Positions 1 through 6,429 are shown, numbered from the stretch's first letter. The stretch: 8,551 nucleotides of DNA from Gammaproteobacteria bacterium (GCA_009923475.1 RFTM01000054.1:1-8551); one strand, 5' to 3'. Notes: generated from the sequence alone by a model not told the origin. Program-made: numbers and translations.

Positions 1-788
1 CGCTGCAGGTTGCAGTTGATGACGAACACGAGGTTGTCGAGCTTCTCGCGCACCGGCATGGTGAGCGCGCCCATCGACTCGGGCTCGTCCATCTCGCCGT
101 CGCCGAGGAAGGCCCAGACCTTGCGGTCGGACGGCGGGACGATGCCGCGGTGCTCCAGATATCTTTGGAAGCGCGCCTGGAAGATGGCCTGCATCGGCCC
201 GAGGCCCATCGAGACCGTCGGGAACTGCCAGAAATCCGGCATCAGCCAGGGATGCGGATAGGACGACAGCCCGTCGCCCGCGACCTCCTGCCGGAAATGT
301 CGCAGCTGGTCCTCGGTGAGGCGGCCCTCGAGGTAGGCGCGCGCGTAGATGCCGGGCGAGGCATGGCCCTGCACGAACACCATGTCGCCGGGATGCGCGT
401 CGGTGGCGGCCCGCCAGAAATGGTTGAAGCCCACCTCGTAAAGCGTAGCCGCGGACGCGTAGCTGGCGATGTGGCCGCCGTACTCGGAGGAGATGCGGTT
501 CGCCTGCACCACCATCGCCATGGCGTTCCAGCGGATGTAGGCCTCGATGCGGCGCTCGAGCTCGCGGTTGCCGGGGTAGTCGGGCTGTTGGCCGGTGGAG
601 ATGCTGTTGAGATAGGCCGTGTTCGGCTTGAACGGCAGGTACGCGCCGGCGCGGCGGGTGTGGTCGATCAGCCGCTCGAGCAGGAAGTGGGCGCGCTCGG
701 GGCCGTGGGTCTTGAGCACCGAGTCGATGGATTCCAGCCACTCTCGGGTCTCGCCCGGATCGAGGTCTTGGCCCTGCGTGTCGGACAT
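1..788 (-). CDS. aceE: Pyruvate dehydrogenase E1 component, homodimeric type (N-terminal part, cut by window edge)
   Basis: E1 of the pyruvate dehydrogenase complex: thiamine-diphosphate-dependent decarboxylation of pyruvate and reductive acetylation of the E2 lipoyl group, in the cytoplasm. The visible 262 codons of an enzyme usually near 890 residues match the E. coli AceE N-terminus throughout, including the ETREWLESIDSV start region, GGHIASY, GHASPGIYARA and the stretch HPWLMPDFWQFPTVSMGLGP. The ThDP/Mg motif begins at G229 (GDGEMDEP) and ends in the INCNLQ block; D230 and N260 fall at the same positions as the E. coli Mg ligands, and H106 and H142 also coincide. The ATG at 788 gives an N-terminus (MSDTQGQDLDP) of the expected length. 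No strong Shine-Dalgarno is visible, only purine-rich AGGCAGGCAG. It is divergent from pyrC across a 115-base gap. Identity is essentially certain; the C-terminal transketolase domains lie outside the window. Confidence 0.97.
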   Translation of the reverse strand, partial: MSDTQGQDLDPGETREWLESIDSVLKTHGPERAHFLLERLIDHTRRAGAYLPFKPNTAYLNSISTGQQPDYPGNRELERRIEAYIRWNAMAMVVQANRISSEYGGHIASYASAATLYEVGFNHFWRAATDAHPGDMVFVQGHASPGIYARAYLEGRLTEDQLRHFRQEVAGDGLSSYPHPWLMPDFWQFPTVSMGLGPMQAIFQARFQRYLEHRGIVPPSDRKVWAFLGDGEMDEPESMGALTMPVREKLDNLVFVINCNLQ

Positions 789-820
789 GCGGTTACGGCT
801 GCCTGCCTGTGAAAAACCGT

Positions 821-849
821 ATGTTAACTTGTCTCGCCTCCGGGGTCAG
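821..849 (-). promoter_or_regulatory. Candidate sigma70-type promoter for aceE
   Basis: On the minus strand, CTGACC (844-849) and TAACAT (821-826) are separated by exactly 17 bases. Each box matches 4 of 6 consensus bases. A start near 814 would give a leader of about 26 bases to the aceE ATG at 788. It is the best-spaced pair in the aceE-pyrC gap, but the boxes are only moderate, so this is a prediction. Confidence 0.4.
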
Positions 850-861
850 CGTGCCGCGCTG

Positions 862-870
862 TGTTAGCAT
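862..870 (+). promoter_or_regulatory. Candidate extended -10 promoter element for pyrC
   Basis: TGTTAGCAT fits an extended -10 (TG, one base, then TAGCAT, 4 of 6 to TATAAT). There is no convincing -35 box 16-18 bases upstream, which the extended -10 could partly offset. Initiation near 877 would leave a leader of about 27 bases before the pyrC ATG at 904. It lies just outside the putative aceE promoter on the other strand, so the two divergent promoters would be close neighbours. Confidence 0.3.
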
Positions 871-903
871 GATGGACCTCACGCTCTGGCGCTCCCCGAC
901 GTC

Positions 904-1947
904 ATGTCCGACCTGCTCACCCTGCGCCGCCCCGACGATTGGCACCTGCACCTGCGCGACGGCGCGGCGCTCGCGGCCGTGCTGCCGCACACGGCGCGCC
1001 AGTTCGCGCGCGCGATCGTGATGCCGAACCTCAAGCCGCCGGTCACGACCACGCGGCTCGCGGGCGAGTACCGCGACCGCATCCTCGCCGCGCGTCCCGC
1101 CGGGTCGGATTTCCAGCCGCTGATGACGCTCTACCTGACCGACAACACGCCGCCGTCCGAGGTGGACACGGCGGCGGCGAGCGGTTTCGTCGCCGGCTTC
1201 AAGATGTACCCTGCCGGGGCCACCACCAACTCCGATTCGGGCGTCACCGACCTGCGCCGCACGGATGCCGTGCTCGCGCGCATGGCGGAGCTCGGCGTCG
1301 TGCTGCAGGTCCACGGCGAGGTGACGCACGACCATGTCGACGTCTTCGACCGCGAACAGCGCTTCATCGACGACATCCTCGGCCCGCTCGTCGAGCGCCA
1401 CCCGCGGCTGCGCGTGGTGTTCGAGCACATCACGACGAGCGCGGCGGCCGACTTCGTGCGCGGCGCCCGTGATGGCATCGCCGCGACGATCACGCCGCAG
1501 CACCTCCTGCACAACCGCAACGACCTCTTCCGCGGCGGCATCCGCCCGCATTTCTACTGCCTGCCGGTGCTGAAGACGCAGCAGGACCGGCTCGCGCTGG
1601 TCGAGGCCGCCACCAGCGGCGACCCGCGCTTCTTCCTGGGGACCGACAGCGCGCCGCATGCCCGCCACACCAAGGAGAACGACTGCGGTTGCGCCGGCAT
1701 GTACTCCGCGCACGCCGCCCTCGAGCTCTATGCGGAGGTGTTCGAGGACGCCGGCGCCCTGCACCGCCTCGAGGGCTTCGCCTCGCACTTCGGTCCGGAC
1801 TTCTATCGCCTGCCGCGCAACCCGGGCACGGTGACGCTCGCCCGCCGCGAGTGGTCGCCCCCCGCGGCCTACCCCATGGGCGGCAGCGATGTCGTCGTGC
1901 CGATGCGCGCCGGCGGCAAGCTGCGCTGGCAGTTGGTGGAGGCATGA
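904..1947 (+). CDS. pyrC: Dihydroorotase, class II homodimeric type
   Basis: Third step of de novo pyrimidine synthesis: reversible cyclisation of N-carbamoyl-L-aspartate to dihydroorotate, in the cytoplasm. The 347-residue product is almost exactly the E. coli PyrC length (348). The binuclear zinc site is complete: H14 and H16 in WHLHLRDG, K100 in [13 protein letters not shown] (the lysine that is carboxylated), H137, H175 (VVFEHITT) and catalytic D248 in FLGTDSAPH. Substrate-binding R18, N42 and H252 are also present, and T107/T108 occupy the flexible-loop position known from E. coli. The ATG at 904 gives the usual start about a dozen residues before HLHLRD, though no clear Shine-Dalgarno precedes it. 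The stop overlaps the start of rnt (ATGA), so the two genes are probably co-transcribed. Confidence 0.98.
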   Translation: MSDLLTLRRPDDWHLHLRDGAALAAVLPHTARQFARAIVMPNLKPPVTTTRLAGEYRDRILAARPAGSDFQPLMTLYLTDNTPPSEVDTAAASGFVAGFKMYPAGATTNSDSGVTDLRRTDAVLARMAELGVVLQVHGEVTHDHVDVFDREQRFIDDILGPLVERHPRLRVVFEHITTSAAADFVRGARDGIAATITPQHLLHNRNDLFRGGIRPHFYCLPVLKTQQDRLALVEAATSGDPRFFLGTDSAPHARHTKENDCGCAGMYSAHAALELYAEVFEDAGALHRLEGFASHFGPDFYRLPRNPGTVTLARREWSPPAAYPMGGSDVVVPMRAGGKLRWQLVEA

Positions 1948-2660
1948 GCGTCACGCCGGTCGTGGCGATGTCGCGGCGGTTCCGCGGCTTCCTGCCGGTG
2001 GTGGTCGATGTCGAGACCGGCGGCCTCAACGCGGCGCGTGACGCGCTGCTCGAGATCGCGGCGGTGCTCATCGAGATCGAGCCCGACGGCCGTCTGCGCC
2101 GCGGCGAGACCCACGCTTTCCATGTGAAGCCCTTCGAGGGCGCCAACATCGAGCCGGCGTCGCTGGCCGTGACCGGCATCAAGCCGTTCCACCCCCTGCG
2201 GCCGGCGATCGACGAGAAGGACGCGCTGACGCGCGTCTTCAAGGAGGTGCGCGAGGCGGTGCGCCGCAACGGCTGCAAGCGGGCCGTGCTGGTCGGCCAC
2301 AACGCGTCGTTCGACCTCGGTTTCCTGAACGCCGCGGTGACCCGCGCCGACATCAAGCGCAACCCCTTCCACCCGTTCTCGAGCTTCGACACGGTGACGC
2401 TTGCGGGCGCAGCGCTCGGGCAGACGGTGCTCGCGAAGGCTTCGCTGGCCGCGGGTTTCGGCTGGGATTCCAGCGCGGCCCATGCCGCCGCCTACGATGC
2501 CGAGCGCACCGCGGACCTGTTCTGCCAGATCTGCAACTTCTGCCTGCCGAGTTATCTGGAGGCGGAGACCCGGGCGCGGGAGATGGGATGGCTCGACGAG
2601 CCTGCCGTCACCAACGGCACCGACCCCACCTCGCCGGTCGCGGCGGAAGACAACCCCTGA
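1944..2660 (+). CDS. rnt: Ribonuclease T (DEDDh 3'-5' exonuclease)
   Basis: RNase T trims 3' ends of tRNA (including CCA end turnover), 5S and 23S rRNA and other stable RNAs. The 238-residue product carries all DEDDh residues: D22 and E24 in VDVETGG (Exo I), D124 in [11 protein letters not shown] (Exo II), and H180 and D185 in [11 protein letters not shown] (Exo III). Each lies one position from its E. coli counterpart. The conserved RFRGFLPVV and [13 protein letters not shown] segments are present. ATG 1944 is chosen because it overlaps the pyrC stop by four bases and gives the E. coli-like N-terminal length. A GGAGG at 1938-1942 lies only one base from this ATG, unusually close, so re-initiation by ribosomes finishing pyrC is likely. 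An alternative ATG at 1968 has no better site. The tail after about residue 215 is longer than in E. coli and looks unstructured. Confidence 0.97.
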   Translation: MSVTPVVAMSRRFRGFLPVVVDVETGGLNAARDALLEIAAVLIEIEPDGRLRRGETHAFHVKPFEGANIEPASLAVTGIKPFHPLRPAIDEKDALTRVFKEVREAVRRNGCKRAVLVGHNASFDLGFLNAAVTRADIKRNPFHPFSSFDTVTLAGAALGQTVLAKASLAAGFGWDSSAAHAAAYDAERTADLFCQICNFCLPSYLEAETRAREMGWLDEPAVTNGTDPTSPVAAEDNP

Positions 2661-2666
2661 GCGCGC

Positions 2667-2680
2667 GCTCCAGACGGAGC
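2667..2680. terminator. Small hairpin between convergent rnt and grxD (possible weak bidirectional terminator)
   Basis: GCTCC and GGAGC pair around an AGAC loop, giving a five-pair stem that sits almost exactly in the 21-base gap between the convergent stops of rnt and grxD. It is preceded by a self-complementary GAGCGCGCGCTC (2659-2670) that could form a competing structure. Neither strand has a T-tract, so intrinsic termination would be weak. Confidence 0.25.
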
Positions 2681-2681
2681 T

Positions 2682-2999
2682 TCAGGTCGCGCCGGCTTCG
2701 TCCAAGGCCTTCTTGAGCTCGCCGCTGCGGTACATCTCGAGCGTGATGTCGCAGCCGCCGAGCAGCTCGCCCTTCACGTAGAGCTGCGGATAGGTGGGCC
2801 AGTTGGAGAGGCGCTTGAGCGCCTCGCGCAGTTCCGGGTCCTCGAAGATGTTGACGTGGTGGAAGCGCGCGCCGCAGGCGCGCAGCGCGCCCACCGCCTG
2901 GGCCGAGAAGCCGCACTGCGGGAAGTCGGGCGTGCCCTTCATGAACAGCACCACGGGGGCGGCCGAGAGCTGCGCCTTGATCCGGTCCTCGACGTTCAT
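2682..2999 (-). CDS. grxD: Monothiol glutaredoxin, Grx4/GrxD family
   Basis: A single-domain CGFS glutaredoxin of 105 residues. Such proteins bind a glutathione-ligated [2Fe-2S] cluster as a dimer and pass it to iron-sulfur targets, often with BolA partners, in the cytoplasm. The defining CGFS site is at residues 29-32, preceded by VVLFMKGTPDFPQ with the glutathione-contacting K21. The TYPQLYVKGELLGGCDI segment (69-85), with its cis-proline and GG-C-D glutathione site, matches E. coli GrxD closely. The length is slightly below E. coli's 115. The ATG at 2999 overlaps the stop of the upstream DUF1289 gene (ATGA), implying translational coupling from a shared promoter. It converges on rnt with a 21-base gap. 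Identification is very secure. Confidence 0.97.
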   Translation of the reverse strand: MNVEDRIKAQLSAAPVVLFMKGTPDFPQCGFSAQAVGALRACGARFHHVNIFEDPELREALKRLSNWPTYPQLYVKGELLGGCDITLEMYRSGELKKALDEAGAT

Positions 3000-3226
3000 C
3001 GTGAGATCTCCTGCTTGTCCTGACGGCGCGCCTTGCGCCGATCGTCGAGCGTCGCGAGCAACGCCCATTGTTCGGCCGGGCTCATGCGGATCCAGCCGGC
3101 GATCTCGTCGCGCGTGCGCAGGCAACCGGCGCAGTGCCCGCTGTGGTCGAGCGCACATACGCTGATGCAGGGCGACATCGGTCGCGCACGCGGGATGACG
3201 TCGGAGTTGCGGGCCGTTCCGTCCAT
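2996..3226 (-). CDS. DUF1289 (YdhL-like) small cysteine-motif protein
   Basis: A 76-residue protein with the DUF1289 signature: C20-x3-C24-x7-C32-x2-C35 (SPCISVCALDHSGHCAGC), followed by RTRDEIAGWIRMSPAEQWALL. The four cysteines suggest metal or Fe-S binding, but the molecular function of the family is not established to my knowledge. The C-terminus is short and basic (RRKARRQDK). ATG 3226 is preferred because GAGG lies just upstream, a good promoter lies 30-60 bases upstream, and E. coli YdhL has a similar N-terminal extension before SPC. The alternative ATG at 3178 would give 60 residues starting MSPCIS and has no ribosome-binding site. Its stop overlaps the grxD start by four bases. The pairing with a cluster-carrying glutaredoxin is suggestive context, not proof of a shared task. 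Confidence 0.87.
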   Translation of the reverse strand: MDGTARNSDVIPRARPMSPCISVCALDHSGHCAGCLRTRDEIAGWIRMSPAEQWALLATLDDRRKARRQDKQEISR

Positions 3227-3253
3227 GGTCCTCGGGAGGGTGGTTCGAGCGCG

Positions 3254-3282
3254 TTGAATTATGGGGGGCAGGCCCGTATTCT
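3254..3282 (+). promoter_or_regulatory. Predicted sigma70-type promoter of the PuuD-like gene
   Basis: TTGAAT (3254-3259) and TATTCT (3277-3282) are 17 bases apart, each matching 4 of 6 consensus bases. Initiation near 3289 would give a leader of about 31 bases, which contains the GGAG ribosome-binding site at 3309-3312. Its -35 overlaps the -10 of the opposing promoter, and its -10 overlaps the opposing -35. Confidence 0.45.
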
Positions 3283-3286
3283 TCAA
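3258..3286 (-). promoter_or_regulatory. Predicted sigma70-type promoter of the DUF1289-grxD operon
   Basis: On the minus strand, TTGAAG (3281-3286) and CATAAT (3258-3263) are 17 bases apart and match 4 of 6 and 5 of 6 consensus bases. Initiation near 3251 would give a leader of about 25 bases to the ATG at 3226. It occupies nearly the same DNA as the predicted plus-strand promoter at 3254-3282. Confidence 0.5.
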
Positions 3287-3319
3287 ACCCGGTCGCATCC
3301 CCCACCGCGGAGTCCACAC

Positions 3320-3904
3320 ATGAAGAATCCCCTCGACAGCGTCGGCGCGACGGTCGCGCTCGGCGTCCTGTTCGCCATCGTCGTGATGCTGCTGCCGATG
3401 ACGCCAGGCGGCGATTTCTCGCACCTCAGCCTCGCCCGTTGGGCCCACATCGTCGTCGGCATCTTCTGGATCGGCCTGCTCTATTACTTCAACGTGGCGC
3501 AGATCCCGGCGCTCGCTGCGGCGAACGCCGACAAGGGCGGCCCCGGCGGCGCGGGCATCGTCAAGTACGTCGCACCGCGCGCGCTGCTCTGGTTCCGCTG
3601 GATGGCGCTCGCCACCTGGCTGACGGGTGCCTGGCTGCTCGGCCCCCGGCTCGCGGACGCCTTCCTGCTGCGTGAAGGCAGCGTCGTGATCGGCATCGGC
3701 GTCTGGCTCGGCACCATCATGCTGTTCAACGTCTGGGCCATCATCTGGCCGAACCAGAAGAAGGTCATCGGTGTCGTCCAGGCGACCGACGAAGAGAAGG
3801 CCAAGGCGCGCCGCACCGCCACCTTGACCTCGCGCGTGAACTTCCTGCTGTCCTTCCCGATGCTGCTCTGCATGGCGGGCTCGTCGCACGGCCTGCCCTT
3901 CTGA
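3320..3904 (+). CDS. Integral membrane protein resembling the N-terminal part of urate hydroxylase PuuD (Urate_ox_N-like)
   Basis: The 194-residue product has about five hydrophobic segments (roughly 10-27, 40-58, 87-106, 119-142, 172-187). RWAHIVVGIFWIGLLYYFN (40-58), WPNQKKVIG (143-151) and SRVNFLLSFPMLLCM (171-185) resemble the membrane domain of PuuD/Urate_ox_N proteins. PuuD itself is much longer and carries a C-terminal cytochrome c domain; here there is no CxxCH and the membrane part is shorter. Urate oxidation should therefore not be assumed, even though such short homologues are often labelled PuuD. H43 in the second segment is a possible heme ligand (inference). ATG 3320 is supported by GGAG at 3309-3312 with a seven-base gap. 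The gene is divergent from DUF1289-grxD, and its stop is 12 bases from the GT39 stop. No purine-catabolism genes are nearby. Confidence 0.7.
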   Translation: MKNPLDSVGATVALGVLFAIVVMLLPMTPGGDFSHLSLARWAHIVVGIFWIGLLYYFNVAQIPALAAANADKGGPGGAGIVKYVAPRALLWFRWMALATWLTGAWLLGPRLADAFLLREGSVVIGIGVWLGTIMLFNVWAIIWPNQKKVIGVVQATDEEKAKARRTATLTSRVNFLLSFPMLLCMAGSSHGLPF

Positions 3905-3919
3905 GGCGACGAACGCTCA
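3902..3919. terminator. Bulged hairpin formed by the two convergent stop codons (weak terminator candidate)
   Basis: TGA-G-GCG pairs with CGC-TCA around an ACGAA loop: six pairs with one bulged G. The left arm contains the TGA of the PuuD-like gene and the right arm is the complement of the GT39 stop. There is no T-tract on either strand, so the terminator role is a guess. Confidence 0.2.
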
Positions 3920-5623
3920 GCGCGGGGCGCGCGGTCCCTGATAACGGATCGCGCGTCCCGGGTCGCCCTGCCTGACGCAATCCGCGTCGGGCGCTCCCTC
4001 CACCAGCCACCAGTCGTCGCCGCTGCTGCGGCCGGCGAGCCGCCGCGCGTTGGCCGCGAAGCAGGGTTTGAGCAAGGGATCGGGGACCAACAGCAGGCGC
4101 TTCGGGTCCTGTGCCAACCACGCCGCGGCGTCGTGCGGCTCGGCCATCCCCTCGCGCCAGCGCGCATGGCCGAAGTTGACGACCTCCCGGTCGAGGTAGA
4201 GCAGGAACTGTTCCTTGTAGGACAGCATCCCGAGTTCGCGGTCGCGCGGCGCGCGCTCGAGCATCTGCGCGACGAAGCCTGAAGCCGACCGCTCGGCGTT
4301 CAACTGCGGCGCGATGCCGAGGCCCCAGGCCGTCGTGAGACAGGCGAGCACGGCGGGCCAGGCCAGCAGCGGCCTCGCCCGGGCCGCAACGGTCCAAGCG
4401 AGCGAGCCCGCCCCCGCGAACGCCCAGACCGGCCACAGTCGCAGCGTCGGCGCATCGTCCAGCAGCGCGGCGATACGGGCGGCTCCGGCCGTCGAGCCGA
4501 GCGCCAAGACCCATGCCGGCAGCAACAACAACGCGCCGAGCACGAGCGACAGTCGACCGACCCCCGAGCGCTTGAAGAGCGCGGGCAGATGCGGTGCCGC
4601 CGCCATCGCCAAGGCCGGCAAGGCCGGCAGGATGTAGACGCCCCGCTTGCCGGTGCTGAACGAGAAGAAGACCACCACCAGCAGCGAAAAACCGAGCGGC
4701 AACCAGGTCGCGGCCCGCCGCTCGCGCCAGTCGTCGCGCCAAGGACGCCAGAGCCAGAAGATGAGCGCGCTCAACGGCAGCCAGAGCGCCGGGATGACCT
4801 CCACGAGGTAGTGATAGACCGGCGCGCGGTGGTGCCAGGCGCTGGTGTAACGCTGCACGGTCTGCTGGAACAGCAGTTCGTCCCGATAGGCCGCGAGTTC
4901 GGGCGTGCCGACCTGATGCACATACCAGAGCATCGGCAGCAGCCAGGCGAGGATGACGCCGAGGAAACCCGCCAGCACCGTGGACACCGCCGCCGGACGC
5001 AGGGCGCCCGCCGCGATCGCGTCACCGCGCCGCTGCAGCAGCCAGGCGATGGGCAGCAGCATCAACGCCAGGAAACCCACTGCCTTGTCGATGACGCCCA
5101 GCCCCGCCGCCACGCCGCCCAGCAAGGCGAGCCCGAGGTGCGGCCCCAGCAGGAGATGGCGCGACAAGGCCCAGACCGCGAGCGTGACGAAGAAGACCAG
5201 CGTCGCGTCGATCTGCGCGCCGCGGGTCACCTGCACGAACTGCACGCAGCACGCCAGCGTGAGCGCCGCGGCCAAGCCCGCCTCGCGGCCATGCAGGCGG
5301 CGACCGAGGTCGTAGACCAGCAAAAGGGTGCCGAGCGAGGCCAGCATGGAGGGCAGCAGGAACGCGGCACGGGTCGAGCCGGTGAGCATGTAGCTCAAGC
5401 CGATCATCCAGAAATGCAGCGGCGGCTTGTCCTGGTAGAGGTCGCCGCCCGCATGCGGGATCAGCCACTGCCCGGTGCGCACCATGTCGAGCGCGATGGA
5501 AGCGAAGCGCGGCTCGTCAGCGGGCCAGGGATCGCGCAGCCCGAAGCCGACGAACACGTAGGCCAGGAATGCGAGGCCGATCCAGGCGAGATCGGCCGCG
5601 CGGACCTGCGCGTCGGGCCTCAC
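3917..5623 (-). CDS. GT39/ArnT-type lipid-linked-sugar glycosyltransferase, integral membrane
   Basis: A 568-residue multi-spanning protein of the PMT/ArnT (GT-C fold) superfamily, which moves a sugar from a polyprenyl-phosphate donor to lipid A or another acceptor on the periplasmic face. After a first membrane segment (about 12-30) comes DPWPADEPRFA with D36 and E37, the conserved acidic pair of the family's first periplasmic loop. QDKPPLHFW (64-72) and STGKRGVYILPALPALA (323-339) are further ArnT-family hallmarks. Many hydrophobic segments follow, then a soluble C-terminal domain (about 440-568). The start is GTG 5623, which overlaps the LAB_N stop (GTGA) and yields the expected short cytoplasmic N-terminus. 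The frame stays open upstream to about 5821, but that part overlaps LAB_N and lacks family character. The sugar and acceptor cannot be read from sequence, so arnT is not assigned as a symbol. Confidence 0.92.
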   Translation of the reverse strand: MRPDAQVRAADLAWIGLAFLAYVFVGFGLRDPWPADEPRFASIALDMVRTGQWLIPHAGGDLYQDKPPLHFWMIGLSYMLTGSTRAAFLLPSMLASLGTLLLVYDLGRRLHGREAGLAAALTLACCVQFVQVTRGAQIDATLVFFVTLAVWALSRHLLLGPHLGLALLGGVAAGLGVIDKAVGFLALMLLPIAWLLQRRGDAIAAGALRPAAVSTVLAGFLGVILAWLLPMLWYVHQVGTPELAAYRDELLFQQTVQRYTSAWHHRAPVYHYLVEVIPALWLPLSALIFWLWRPWRDDWRERRAATWLPLGFSLLVVVFFSFSTGKRGVYILPALPALAMAAAPHLPALFKRSGVGRLSLVLGALLLLPAWVLALGSTAGAARIAALLDDAPTLRLWPVWAFAGAGSLAWTVAARARPLLAWPAVLACLTTAWGLGIAPQLNAERSASGFVAQMLERAPRDRELGMLSYKEQFLLYLDREVVNFGHARWREGMAEPHDAAAWLAQDPKRLLLVPDPLLKPCFAANARRLAGRSSGDDWWLVEGAPDADCVRQGDPGRAIRYQGPRAPR

Positions 5624-5901
5624 CCCTCGACCTGCTGGCGCCCGCTGTGGATGAGGTACAGGTTGCGCAGGTAGACGAAGAGACCGAGGCCCTGCCCGGC
5701 GATGAACACCGGGTCGCGCTTGTGGATCGCGTAGGCGAGCAGCGTGGCGCCGCCCGCGAGGCTGAAGTACCAGAACGCGCGCGGCACGATGCTGCGTCGC
5801 ACGCGCTCGCTGGCGAGCCACTGCACGATGAACCGCGCCGAGAACAGCGCCTGCCCGACGAAACCGATGACGATCCAGGCGAGCGTTTCGCCGTGTTCCA
5901 T
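5620..5901 (-). CDS. LAB_N domain small membrane protein (lipid A biosynthesis N-terminal domain)
   Basis: A 93-residue protein with about three membrane segments (8-27, 42-60, 65-83). It shows the LAB_N pattern: FIVQWLASERVRRSIVPRAFWYFSLAG (24-50), HKRDPVFIAGQGLGLFVYLRNLYLI (60-84). The domain is named from its fusion to some lipid A synthesis enzymes, and stand-alone copies usually sit beside GT2 and GT39 genes, as here. Its biochemical role is not established; an accessory or lipid-handling role is inference. ATG 5901 is chosen for the strong GGAGG at 5906-5910, four bases upstream. The stop overlaps the GT39 GTG start. The GT2 remnant upstream is frame-shifted so that its first frame continues through this start codon without a stop (see findings). 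Confidence 0.9.
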   Translation of the reverse strand: MEHGETLAWIVIGFVGQALFSARFIVQWLASERVRRSIVPRAFWYFSLAGGATLLAYAIHKRDPVFIAGQGLGLFVYLRNLYLIHSGRQQVEG

Positions 5902-5915
5902 AAGCCCTCCGGACC

Positions 5916-6429
5916 TCAGTCCTCTCGCGCGGTCAGGCCGGGCTTGAAGCGCCGGCGCAGCCACATGACACCGAAGATGTCGACGATGCCCACCCACAGC
6001 CGGTCGAACAGCCCGTACTTGGAGACGCCGCGCTCGCGCGGCCGATGGCCGACCGGCACCGAGACGACCCGCTTGCCGGCGCGCAGGAACAGCGCCCCGC
6101 TCGGCCAGCAGCGCCGGGATGTCTGCAGGGTCGTTCTGCCCGTCGCCGTCCAAGGTCGCGATCCATGCGGCGCGCGCCTCGCGCACGCCGCTGCAGACCG
6201 CCGCGCTCTGGCCGGCGCGGAACGAATGCCTGAGCAGCCGCAGCTGCGGGATCTCGCGCCGCAAGGCCTTGACCGCTTCGGCCGTGCCGTCGGTGCTGCC
6301 GTCATCGACGAAGATGACCTCGAAGTCGCGGCCGGCGAGGGCCGCGGCGATCTCGCGGGCGAGCGGCCCGACGTTCTCTTCCTCGTTGCAGACCGGGATG
6401 ACCACGGAGACGTCTGGGGTCGCGCTCAT
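5916..6429 (-). pseudogene. DPM1-like family 2 glycosyltransferase with out-of-frame internal deletion
   Basis: The family makes polyprenyl-phosphate-linked sugars (dolichol-phosphate mannose synthase, GtrB, ArnC relatives) on the cytoplasmic membrane face. Codons 1-112, from ATG 6429, give a normal GT-A N-terminus: VSVVIPVCNEEENV, VDDGSTDGT (D42, D43), SFRAGQSAAVCSG and the catalytic TLDGDGQNDP (D94, D96), ending at PALLAERG. From about 6095 the family resumes one base later: LFLRAGKRVVSVPVGHRPRERGVSKYG and DRLWVGIVDIFGVMW, ending with TGA at 5916. The middle is missing: usual members (about 240-250 residues) have roughly 70-75 more residues here, including the GxRxKRxD-like region, an R-x-SS-x2-AN segment and a RDTGCGLK-type motif. 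The 514-base locus is not a multiple of three. Its ATG overlaps the acyltransferase stop (ATGA), and the C-terminal end lies 14 bases before LAB_N. A genuine deletion or an assembly error would both fit. Confidence 0.85.

Noticed and set aside
150..812. 220-codon plus-strand open frame opposite aceE
   Set aside because: It is antisense to clear AceE sequence, rich in Arg/Ala/Gly/Val low-complexity stretches, and shows no family motif; long shadow frames are expected at this GC content.
793..1788. 331-codon minus-strand open frame opposite pyrC
   Set aside because: Antisense to a complete, motif-perfect dihydroorotase; its composition (Arg, His, Glu, Val runs) is typical of a mirror frame and it has no recognisable domain.
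4589..5674. 361-codon plus-strand open frame opposite the GT39 gene
   Set aside because: Antisense to a membrane protein: its Gln/Arg/Glu/His-rich composition is what the reverse strand of Leu/Ala codons yields. No motif or start signal supports it.
5624..5821. Upstream extension of the GT39 frame (65 extra codons)
   Set aside because: The extension overlaps the LAB_N gene in another frame, is Arg/Pro/His-rich and non-hydrophobic, and the GTG at 5623 overlapping the LAB_N stop gives the normal family N-terminus.
6090..6110. Programmed ribosomal frameshift in the GT2 gene
   Set aside because: A frameshift alone would leave all family residues in place. Here about 70-75 residues are missing at the junction, and there is no obvious slippery heptamer, so deletion or misassembly fits better.
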